From contig JAGKWU010000003.1 in NCBI GenBank assembly GCA_021151695.1, forward strand, positions 62,001 to 126,000: 64,000 nt of DNA, given 5' to 3'. Shown here piece after piece: positions 8,599 through 16,214 of the stretch. The position numbers were made by a program, and so were the translations under genes. Each line of letters begins with the position of its first letter. The first letter of the stretch is position 1. Source of the DNA: Cellvibrionaceae bacterium (GTDB lineage Bacteria; Pseudomonadota; Gammaproteobacteria; Pseudomonadales; Cellvibrionaceae). Below the pieces are notes generated by a model. That model made no database searches. It was not told the origin of the DNA and was given only the letters and a program-made list of their open reading frames with translations.

Positions 8599-10131
8599 TC
8601 AGCCTTCCCGCCTACGTATGGCTGAGATCAAACTGCGGTGATCAGGTAACTCTGCCAGAGCCTGTGCGACGCGTTGCCCAAGCAGGATAAATGCCCGTTG
8701 CGCCGAATCGGCTTGCAAACCGGAATCGACATCAGCCTGCAGGCCCACCTTGAAATTCATGCCATACAAAATATATTCGTAGCTGGCGAGCGAAAACATT
8801 TCCATACGGTTGGGAAAATCATTTTCGCCGGGGCGCACACTTCGCCACAGCTCCAGCTTCTCCTGCAGGCTTGCCGGAATAGTATCGATGCGACGGTTGT
8901 CTCGCCAAAAATCGCTGTCGTCACGTTTGGACAAGCAATAGTGCAACTTGATGAAATCAACAATTTTGTCCCAGCGGAAACGAAAAATATCGTTAAACTT
9001 TTTTGCCAGTGCCGGTATAGCATCGCGATTGCGAGGAAATTGCGCAGCCAGCAAAATTGCCGAGGTTTCCACCATGGCGATAGCTGTCGCTTCGAGCGGC
9101 TCCATAAAGCCGCTGGACAAACCTATAGCAACACAATTTTTTTGCCAGAATTTTTCGCGATAACCAACGCGCATATCCAAACGGCGTGCATTCAGATCTT
9201 TTGCCGCTGGCCCTATGTAATCACGTAATGCTTGTTCGGCTTGCTCATGAGTAGTGTGTGCACTGGAATAGACATAGCCAATACCACGGCGCTCCTGCAA
9301 ACCTATATCCCAAGTCCAGCCCGCCGCGTGCGCGGTGGATATGGTGTGACAGGCAATCGGATGATCATCGCGACCGTAAGGCACCTGCATGGCAACCGCC
9401 TGATCCACAAACAATACAGAACCTTTGTCAATAAAAGGGACTTGCAAGGCCTGCCCCAGCAACATCGATGAAAACCCCGTGCAATCCACAAAAAAATCCG
9501 CCTGCAAATCACCTTGCTCGCGCGTATGTACTGCGCGAATAAAACCACTTTCTTCAAGTTTTATTTCTTGCACATGAGCCTGAATATGCTCCACACCAAG
9601 ATGAGTAACCGCATGCTCACGCAGAAAGGCGGCGAATCGTCCCGCATCCAGGTGGTAGGCATATTTGGTCAAGCCGACAAATGCGGGAGTATCCAATTTT
9701 TTAGGGCCAAAACCTGCGTCACACACGGCGGCCTGCCCGGCAACTGAATAGGCGTAAGCAGCATCGCCGTTAAACCCGCGCAGCCAGGCTTCCGGCAACT
9801 CCATGTTGGCCACTTTGAAAGGCGCATCAAACAGGTGGTAATAATGATTGGCGCCCTGGGTTGGTGATTTTTCCCAGTTACAAAATTTGATGGCTTGTTT
9901 AAAGGTAGCGGAACATTTGCGCACGAAATCATATTCATCCACACCCAAATACCTGAGTGTTTCCACCATTGTGGGAAAGGTGCCCTCTCCCACACCGATG
10001 GTAGCAACCTCCGGGCTTTCTACCAAAGTAACCTGAATTGAATCAGGCCCATTGTTAGTTAGCCGGCGCGCCAGTATGGCCGCTGACAACCAGCCGGCAG
10101 TGCCACCACCCACTACCAGAATGCGCTTCAT
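8599..10131 (-). CDS. Flavin-dependent halogenase-family protein 1
   Basis: 510 aa. Trp-halogenase (PF04820-type) flavoprotein: dinucleotide-binding GGGTAGW at residues 8-14, a lysine in TFKQAIKF near residue 82 at the place of the catalytic Lys of PrnA/RebH, and GFMEPLEATA near residue 343 matching the catalytic Glu region. The family hallmark WxWxIP reads WTWDIG, lacking proline. The family halogenates indoles or phenols with FADH2, O2 and halide, but the substrate here is unknown. The ATG overlaps the stop of the upstream halogenase by 4 bp (ATGA), so the two are translationally coupled. They lie between a NagR-controlled TonB receptor and nagK; no natural-product cluster is present. Confidence 0.8.
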   Translation of the reverse strand: MKRILVVGGGTAGWLSAAILARRLTNNGPDSIQVTLVESPEVATIGVGEGTFPTMVETLRYLGVDEYDFVRKCSATFKQAIKFCNWEKSPTQGANHYYHLFDAPFKVANMELPEAWLRGFNGDAAYAYSVAGQAAVCDAGFGPKKLDTPAFVGLTKYAYHLDAGRFAAFLREHAVTHLGVEHIQAHVQEIKLEESGFIRAVHTREQGDLQADFFVDCTGFSSMLLGQALQVPFIDKGSVLFVDQAVAMQVPYGRDDHPIACHTISTAHAAGWTWDIGLQERRGIGYVYSSAHTTHEQAEQALRDYIGPAAKDLNARRLDMRVGYREKFWQKNCVAIGLSSGFMEPLEATAIAMVETSAILLAAQFPRNRDAIPALAKKFNDIFRFRWDKIVDFIKLHYCLSKRDDSDFWRDNRRIDTIPASLQEKLELWRSVRPGENDFPNRMEMFSLASYEYILYGMNFKVGLQADVDSGLQADSAQRAFILLGQRVAQALAELPDHRSLISAIRRREG

Positions 10132-11648
10132 GCTCGCGCCGCCAGCTTTTGCAGCAGTGCACGATGATCAGGAAGATGGCGACGCAGTGACTCAGTCCGC
10201 TGGTGCAACTCCTGCGTGATTTGCTCACACTGCTGCAAATGTGCTGGCAAAAGGTTGCCAGCGACCGTGGGGTAATTCATGCCGTAGAGGATGTAGAGAT
10301 GATTCTCAGCATCAAATATTTCAAACTTGCTAAAGAAATCCAGATTTTTTGGATAGAAACTTTTCCAGATTTCCAAACGCTCGCGCAACGTAACTGACAT
10401 AGTTTCAGGGGCGCGATTGCGTATCCAGAATTCCGAATCTGTGCGATCCGACAAGCAATAGTGCATTTTTACGAAATCAATTACGCGTTCCCACGCGTAG
10501 GTCACCACTTGATTGTAACGTTTGCTCAGCAGTGGCATGTCTTCATGAGTGCGCGGGAAATTGCGCGCGAGATATTGCGCCGAAAAATCTGTAACCAGAA
10601 TAGAAGTGGCTTCCAAAGGCTCAACAAAACCCTGCGCCAAACCTACGGCGACGCAATTACTGCTCCAGAATTGTTCGCGAAAGCCAACCTTCATGGGAAT
10701 TTTGCGCGGTGAAAATTTTTCGCCGTCCACCCCCAGATACTGGGAGAATTGCTCCATGGCTTGCGATTCCGTCATATGCTCGCTGGAATACACGAAACCT
10801 GTGCCACGACGATTGGTCAGCGCTATATCCCAAATCCAGCCGGCGCTGTGCGCGGTCGCTATAGTGTAAGGAGGAATGGGCGCATCAGGGGCTGTGGGCA
10901 CTTGCAGGGCCAGTGCCGTATCCGTCAGTAATTCTCCGGATTTATCGACAAAGCCAACCTTCAATTCCTTAGCGAGCAAAATGGAGGAGAAGCCGCTGCT
11001 ATCGACATAAAAGTCGTAATGCAATAGTTCGCCTTCCGCCGTATGCAATGCGCTAATCAGGCCTCGCTCATCGCGCTGCGCGCCCGTCACTGTGGCAGAC
11101 ACATATTTAACACCAAAGCGCTGCTGCGCATTCCGGGCGAGCAATTGCGCAAACTTTTTCGCATCAAAATGATAGGCGTAGTCGGCCTCGCCTTCATACT
11201 CTGGTACGCCCAGGCTTTTGGGGCCGAGCATAGCGTCGCAAATTTTTGATTGTGAGCCTATAGCATCGGCAAATGGCGGGCGCTGCTTTTGCGCCAGCCA
11301 ATGGGGAATAGTATCCATGCCAAAAGGATAAGGAATATCAAATGGATGGTAATAATAGTGGCCCGCGCCATGAACCTTCGGGTCCATCCAATCAATAAAT
11401 TTAATCGCCTGCTTGAAAGTCACATCGCAAGCTTTGATAAATTCGTTTTCGCTGATGCCAAAATCCCGCAGCGAATTGCGGATAGAAGGCACAGTGCCTT
11501 CGCCCACACCTATGATGGGTACATCGGAAGATTCTATTACCGTGATCTGAATTTCAGGATCGCCCAATAATTCGCGTCCGAGATGATTAGCCGCCAACCA
11601 GCCGGCGGTACCGCCGCCCACTATGGCAATATTTTTTATTCTCACCAC
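10128..11648 (-). CDS. Flavin-dependent halogenase-family protein 2
   Basis: 506 aa, homologous to the neighbour at 8599-10131. GGGTAGW (residues 11-17), TFKQAIKF near residue 81, GFVEPLEATS near residue 340. The WxWxIP site reads WIWDIA, again without proline. It starts with GTG at 11648, preceded by AGAGGA; the nearby ATG at 11652 is out of frame. First gene of the halogenase pair, 132 bp after the TonB receptor and separated from it by a strong terminator, so it needs read-through or its own promoter. Two non-identical copies side by side suggest a heteromer or divided substrate use (inference). Confidence 0.8.
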   Translation of the reverse strand: MVRIKNIAIVGGGTAGWLAANHLGRELLGDPEIQITVIESSDVPIIGVGEGTVPSIRNSLRDFGISENEFIKACDVTFKQAIKFIDWMDPKVHGAGHYYYHPFDIPYPFGMDTIPHWLAQKQRPPFADAIGSQSKICDAMLGPKSLGVPEYEGEADYAYHFDAKKFAQLLARNAQQRFGVKYVSATVTGAQRDERGLISALHTAEGELLHYDFYVDSSGFSSILLAKELKVGFVDKSGELLTDTALALQVPTAPDAPIPPYTIATAHSAGWIWDIALTNRRGTGFVYSSEHMTESQAMEQFSQYLGVDGEKFSPRKIPMKVGFREQFWSSNCVAVGLAQGFVEPLEATSILVTDFSAQYLARNFPRTHEDMPLLSKRYNQVVTYAWERVIDFVKMHYCLSDRTDSEFWIRNRAPETMSVTLRERLEIWKSFYPKNLDFFSKFEIFDAENHLYILYGMNYPTVAGNLLPAHLQQCEQITQELHQRTESLRRHLPDHRALLQKLAARA

Positions 11649-11726
11649 TCATTCCTCTTCAACAAATTATTCGCTACGCTTTAATAGACTAGTCGCCTGA
11701 CTTTACTAATTGTCTCATCCCCGCGC

Positions 11727-11758
11727 AAAAAAAACCCGGCACGTTGGCCGGGTTTTTT
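11727..11758 (-). terminator. Intrinsic terminator of the NagR-linked TonB receptor
   Basis: A 12-bp stem AAAAAACCCGGC / GCCGGGTTTTTT with a 6-nt loop and an eight-base T-run on the minus strand. It sits 22 bp after the receptor stop codon and before the halogenase pair. Confidence 0.9.
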
Positions 11759-11780
11759 ATTCAAAGTTCCAGGCTACAAC

Positions 11781-14444
11781 TTAGAACTTGAAGTTTACAC
11801 CCACAGTATAGCGAGACTCACCTTCGTAGCTAGCTTCTGGATAGTTGTAAGAAGTATACGAGGTAACTGCAGTAGCACCACGATCCTTACCAACCTGTAC
11901 GCTGTCTTCTTTCAGTACGTTAGAGGCGTCGAAAGTCAGAGTGGCGAAGCTTGTTACGTGATAAGAAAAGCTCAGGTCCAGGCTGCCGAACGCTTTCGCT
12001 TCGCGGTTGCCGTAGAAACCAGTTTCACGGATGAAGTAAGCCGAGCGCCAGTTGTAAGCAGCACGTGCACTCAGGGTATCGTTCTCGTAGAAACCTACCA
12101 GGTTGATGCTGTTTTTGGAGCTGTCGGACATTACGCCATTGCCGTCACTGTAGTTGGACTTGTCAGCGGAAGCATCAGCGTAGGTGTAGTTAAAGATACC
12201 GCCGAAACCGCTAGCCCAAGTGTGTTGCAACTGGAATTCGATACCGTCGATGTCGCCCTGGTTGCCGTTTTTGATGGTGTTAATGGTCCAGTTGTCTGCT
12301 TTGGATGGATCATTATCAGGATCAGTAACGCCAGCTTTTTGGTTCAACAAAGTACTGGTAGTCGTGAAGTTTTGCACAGACTTGGTGAAGTAGGCCAAAG
12401 ACGCAATGCTACCTTCTGCGAAGTACCACTCCACACCTATATCAGCCTGGTTAGAGGTGAATGGCAACAGACCAATGTTACCGGTAGTGATGCGGCCGTT
12501 GTCCGGGGTGTTGTCGTCGTAACCGGCAATAGTGGTGTGCGCGAACATATCGTTGTAGTTAGCACGAGTCATTACTTTCGCTGCTGACGCACGCAGGATC
12601 AGATCTTTCGACAAATCAAAGGCTACGTTGAAGCTTGGCAATACGTCGTCATAGCTGGCTTTGGCAGTAGACAATGTAGTCGCGTAGTTGGCATTGGTTG
12701 CCAAACCATTGGTGGTTGAACCTGGTTTTGGTGCGTAGTAATCAGATGCTGCGTCAGTGTTGATGTAACGGAAGCCCAAGTTACCGCGAATACCTTCCGC
12801 TTCAAAGTTACCCATCACGTAGAAAGAAGAGTTCTTCTCGTTGATGGTTGAGTAAGCAGAGCGGTCAACAGCCCAGCCACTCAGATTAGCTTTGGTGTAG
12901 CTCAACATGTGATTCACATCTGGTGCAGCCACTTTCCAGTGATCCAGACCAGCAGTGAGTGTCTTGCCGGTGGTGAAGTAGTCGCCACCTTTGTCAGCTG
13001 CTGCTGCATCGCCATTGAAATTCGCAAACAAACCTACGTTCTGCAGAGTCAATACATCGTGATCTGTGTAACGTACGCCAGTCTTAACTGACTTGAATAC
13101 ACCTGCATCCACATCGATAGTCAAATCGCCTTGGAAGTAAGTTTCTTTATCTTCGTTAGGAGAGCTTTTCACTGCACCAGTTTGCAGACCTTCCCAACCA
13201 GCGTAACCGCCTTTACCTGGGAGATTAGATGGCAGCACATCGAAATTGCCAACGAATTTCACTACGTCACCGCGCGCATCAATAATGCCGTTGGTGTTGG
13301 ATGTGGTATTCAGGAAAGCAACGTTAGTTTCGAAGTTGGTACCACCGGTAGCTTTGGTTTTACCAGCGCGCAATTCGGTTTTGTAACCTTCGTTGGTGTA
13401 GGTGAACCAGGCATCCAGGGTTTTGGAGGTCATGGTCGCCAGACGTGGGCGTACGTCCCAGAAAGTTTGGCCAGCAGCGCCGTTTTTGCTATCGCAATAG
13501 ATTGGCGTGCCTTGCGCGTTGTTCTGGCAGTGATTTGCATCAGCTGGAACCCAGGCTGCGGTGTTGGTGCCGTCAGCTTTCAGGTCCAGATCCAGATAGC
13601 TCAAACCTGTGTCAATGTTGTCGGTAGGTTTGAATTGAGTGGTGATGTTGTAAGCAGTACGCTCTTTTTTCTGATCAAAGTTAACGGCTGCTACACGACC
13701 GCCCCAGGATGGCAGACCTTCGTAACCGCGACGCACCAGTGAGTAATCAGCTTTGGCGCCAGCGATCAAAATACCGAAGGTTTCGCTGTCATTTTTGTAG
13801 CTGTAGAGGCCGGATACATCCGGATCAACTTCTTCCGAGCCAGTTGAGTAAACACCTTTCAGGCCAACGAATGCAGCGTTTGCATCCAGGTCCAGTGGCT
13901 TGCGGGTTTTCACGTTTACAGTACCGCCCACGCCGCCTTCAGTCAGGTCAGCTTGGGAGGATTTGTGAACTTCCATGCCGGCGATCAATTCTGAAGGCAG
14001 CATGGAGTAGTTGAATGAGCGGTCGATGGCTTGTTGTGAGTACCAGCCGGTAGACGCAACGTTTTGGCCATTCAATTGGGTCAGGGTGAACTGGTTGCTG
14101 GCGCCACGGATAGACACTTTATCGCCTTCACCGAACTGGCCGGACACCGCAACACCTGGCACACGGCCAAGGGATTCAGCCACGTTTTTGTCGGGGAACT
14201 TACCTACGTCTTCGGCAGAGATTGCATCAACACCGGCAACTGAATTGCGCTTGATATCAATGGCGTTTTGCAGAGCACCACGGATACCGGTGATCACAAC
14301 TTCGTCTACAGAATCCTGAGCGGAAGCTTGTGCGGTAAAGCCCATCAACGCCAGGGTGGCGGCAGAGCTGGTGAGTACTACGGATTTACGCAAAAACGAC
14401 TTTTGGTTCGCCGTTTTTATTGCATCGCTGAGCTTGTTATACAT
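11781..14444 (-). CDS. TonB-dependent outer-membrane receptor, probable GlcNAc/chito-oligosaccharide importer
   Basis: 887 aa. Signal peptide of about 42 residues ending AQASAQ, TonB box region DEVVITGIRG, plug domain (DVGKFPDKNVAESLGRVPGV, VSIRGA, GGVGGTVNVKTRKP), then a large beta-barrel ending YTVGVNFKF with a terminal Phe. There is no STN domain, so it is a transporter rather than a transducer. Two NagR palindromes lie 46 and 83 bp upstream of the ATG, placing it in the GlcNAc regulon; the natural ligand is inferred to be GlcNAc or chitin oligomers. AGGGG precedes the ATG. The C-terminal barrel is the OMR type common in Alteromonadales, Xanthomonadales and Cellvibrionales. Confidence 0.9.
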   Translation of the reverse strand: MYNKLSDAIKTANQKSFLRKSVVLTSSAATLALMGFTAQASAQDSVDEVVITGIRGALQNAIDIKRNSVAGVDAISAEDVGKFPDKNVAESLGRVPGVAVSGQFGEGDKVSIRGASNQFTLTQLNGQNVASTGWYSQQAIDRSFNYSMLPSELIAGMEVHKSSQADLTEGGVGGTVNVKTRKPLDLDANAAFVGLKGVYSTGSEEVDPDVSGLYSYKNDSETFGILIAGAKADYSLVRRGYEGLPSWGGRVAAVNFDQKKERTAYNITTQFKPTDNIDTGLSYLDLDLKADGTNTAAWVPADANHCQNNAQGTPIYCDSKNGAAGQTFWDVRPRLATMTSKTLDAWFTYTNEGYKTELRAGKTKATGGTNFETNVAFLNTTSNTNGIIDARGDVVKFVGNFDVLPSNLPGKGGYAGWEGLQTGAVKSSPNEDKETYFQGDLTIDVDAGVFKSVKTGVRYTDHDVLTLQNVGLFANFNGDAAAADKGGDYFTTGKTLTAGLDHWKVAAPDVNHMLSYTKANLSGWAVDRSAYSTINEKNSSFYVMGNFEAEGIRGNLGFRYINTDAASDYYAPKPGSTTNGLATNANYATTLSTAKASYDDVLPSFNVAFDLSKDLILRASAAKVMTRANYNDMFAHTTIAGYDDNTPDNGRITTGNIGLLPFTSNQADIGVEWYFAEGSIASLAYFTKSVQNFTTTSTLLNQKAGVTDPDNDPSKADNWTINTIKNGNQGDIDGIEFQLQHTWASGFGGIFNYTYADASADKSNYSDGNGVMSDSSKNSINLVGFYENDTLSARAAYNWRSAYFIRETGFYGNREAKAFGSLDLSFSYHVTSFATLTFDASNVLKEDSVQVGKDRGATAVTSYTSYNYPEASYEGESRYTVGVNFKF

Positions 14445-14489
14445 GGCTGTCCCCTATGGTTTTAAGTACTAGTTTTTCAGACAACATCT

Positions 14490-14501
14490 GACAACGTTGT
14501 C
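14490..14501 (-). promoter_or_regulatory. NagR operator 1 of the TonB receptor
   Basis: Third perfect GACAACGTTGTC, 46 bp upstream of the receptor ATG. It lies downstream of the candidate -10 element, where bound NagR would block clearance. Confidence 0.82.
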
Positions 14502-14511
14502 GTTAAAGCCA

Positions 14512-14540
14512 ACACTATTCCTGAGGGACAACGTTGTCAA
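14512..14540 (-). promoter_or_regulatory. Candidate promoter of the TonB receptor
   Basis: On the minus strand TTGACA (14540-14535) and TAGTGT (14517-14512) are spaced by 17 bp. The -35 hexamer overlaps the upstream NagR palindrome exactly as at the nagK promoter. Bases 14541-14783 further upstream show no gene and no obvious element. Confidence 0.5.
14527..14538 (-). promoter_or_regulatory. NagR operator 2 of the TonB receptor
   Basis: Fourth perfect GACAACGTTGTC. Its centre is 37 bp from that of the copy at 14490, so this is the only promoter in the window with a double operator. Confidence 0.82.
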
Positions 14541-14783
14541 GTGTTTTAAAAATCAGATTTAATGGGAAAGAAAAGTAATTTTTCTTTAAATATCATTGGG
14601 ATAAGTCATTTTTATGACAGGAGCAAACCGCGCGGGGGTAAAAAAAATTTGCTGGAACGTAAATTCTTGCGCCCCGACATGAATGTTCAGGCGACAAGCG
14701 ACAGGGAAAAGCGCGTGCAATCAGCGCCGGCAGGAGCGGAATCTATGCCGCTCTGCCAGCAGGGAGAAGTACTAAAAGAGCGG

Positions 14784-15644
14784 TTATTTCTGGACCAGAC
14801 GCGCACGGATATTTTTGAGGCTGGCCTTGAGGCGGGCTTCGTTATCCGGCCCCATACGCAGCATCAATTTGTGCACCTGCGACATATTTTCCAATACCGG
14901 ATCAGAAAATTCGTAATACACCTTCGGGCGCACCAGCAGCAGGTCGCCATTGGCTTCGGGTGCTGACAAGGCCTTGTCTATAGCGCGAATCATCACCGAG
15001 TGGAAGTTGCCCTTGTTCATTCCCAATTCCTGGTAAGCCTTATTCAGCAGCGGGTAGTAGCGTTTGTAGAGTGCTGCCGCCGCATCGCTATCCAAACCGG
15101 ATGCCACTTGCACAAACAGGGTATAGCGCAGGTAGTTTTTGGGGCTGACGCGGAATTGCTCTACGTCCTGCACCTCGCCGACTTCGCCACCGGAGACTTT
15201 GACGTTAAAAGAATCAGCAACAAAAGCGCCTTGGGGCGAAGCTATCGGACGATACTCAGTAACAATCTTGCCATCTTCAGCCGCATCAACCGCCCGCACA
15301 AATTTACGCAGGATCTCCTCGGGAATGATCATTTCCACCAGACCGCTGATGTTGAGCGCCTTGAGCGCCGCCAGCACAGCAGCGTCGCTTTGGTTGAGAT
15401 CGGGCAAGGGCTCAGGCACGGGAACAGGTGCGGGTTCGTCATAGACGGGCTTATCTGCGACCGGTTGCGCCGCAACTGTAGGCGGAGCAACTGCCTCTTG
15501 AGTCGGTAATTGATGCAATTGGGGTGGACGGGCAACCTCGTCTTTCACCAAAAAATAGCCCACGGCAGCAATGCCGGCGATGGCCCCCAGTACGACGCCC
15601 CACTTAACGACGGCGCTCGTGCCGGTTGAACTCAGATAACTCAT
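14784..15644 (-). CDS. DUF3014 inner-membrane-anchored protein
   Basis: 286 aa. A single membrane helix at residues 13-33 (VVKWGVVLGAIAGIAAVGYF), a Pro-rich periplasmic linker (residues 38-80), then a DUF3014 domain starting LPDLNQSD. Function unknown. AGGAG precedes the ATG. It stands alone between the receptor promoter region and the feo operon. Confidence 0.8.
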   Translation of the reverse strand: MSYLSSTGTSAVVKWGVVLGAIAGIAAVGYFLVKDEVARPPQLHQLPTQEAVAPPTVAAQPVADKPVYDEPAPVPVPEPLPDLNQSDAAVLAALKALNISGLVEMIIPEEILRKFVRAVDAAEDGKIVTEYRPIASPQGAFVADSFNVKVSGGEVGEVQDVEQFRVSPKNYLRYTLFVQVASGLDSDAAAALYKRYYPLLNKAYQELGMNKGNFHSVMIRAIDKALSAPEANGDLLLVRPKVYYEFSDPVLENMSQVHKLMLRMGPDNEARLKASLKNIRARLVQK

Positions 15645-15840
15645 AACAGCTCCTGTGTAGTATCGCTGCCATCACCGGTGGCAGCTTAAAAGATGGCGTG
15701 ATTATGGGGGAAATCCCCGCCGGGCTCTAGCATTTAGCGTCGCGCTTGCGCTGAACTGGAGTGACATCCAAAGCCACTGAAGGTTGCACATTTTTGCAGC
15801 AGTTTATTTGCGGAAGCAGGCCAAATGCGTTAGGCTATAT

Positions 15841-15859
15841 AGTAATTAATCTCATTTGC
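15841..15859 (+). promoter_or_regulatory. Weak Fur-box-like site before feoA
   Basis: The 19-mer beginning AGTAATTAATC matches about 11 of 19 positions of the GATAATGATAATCATTATC Fur consensus, 44 bp before the feoA ATG. Iron regulation of feo is expected from biology, but the match is marginal. Confidence 0.3.
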
Positions 15860-15902
15860 AAGCTTCCCCCAACAAGCTTCCCAATTGGCAATCCAACGAC
15901 TT

Positions 15903-16214
15903 ATGAACTCAGCCCTTAACGCCAACCTTCCCTCTGGCAAGACCGCGGCAACATTGCGCCTGGACGAATGCCGCAAAGGCACCCAGGCCCGAGTGGTGGA
16001 ACTCTGCCAACAACCCCTGTTCGGCACCCAGGACGAGCGCGTTACCCTGCGCTTGAAAGAGCTAGGCTTTTTACCGGGTGCGCAATTGAAAGTCATAGGT
16101 TTTGGGCTCCTGGGCAGCGATCCGCTGGCCGTTCAGGTCAATGGCACCAAGTTTGCGCTCCGCCGCGCCGAAGCCGCCAAAATCCGCGTGGAATTGATCG
16201 CAGGAAACCACTAA
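15903..16214 (+). CDS. feoA: Ferrous iron transport protein A
   Basis: 103 aa. Small SH3-like FeoA domain (residues 20-100) with LRLDECRKGTQARV, ERVTLRLKELGFLPGA, and DPLAVQVNGTKFALRRAEA, the usual pattern. It is thought to dock on FeoB at the cytosolic face and support Fe(II) uptake. The frame is open from a TTG at 15885, but the ATG at 15903 is the likelier start. The stop codon TAA is followed immediately by the feoB ATG (TAAATG), so the two genes are tightly coupled. Confidence 0.9.
   Translation: MNSALNANLPSGKTAATLRLDECRKGTQARVVELCQQPLFGTQDERVTLRLKELGFLPGAQLKVIGFGLLGSDPLAVQVNGTKFALRRAEAAKIRVELIAGNH

Noticed and set aside
8599..11648. Natural-product cluster around the halogenases
   Set aside because: No synthase, peptide synthetase, prenyltransferase or exporter gene is near; the neighbours are sugar-use genes and a TonB receptor.
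13131..13742. 203-aa frame on the plus strand inside the TonB receptor gene
   Set aside because: It is the antisense shadow of a gene with clear protein family matches; it has no ribosome site and its composition lacks any family pattern.
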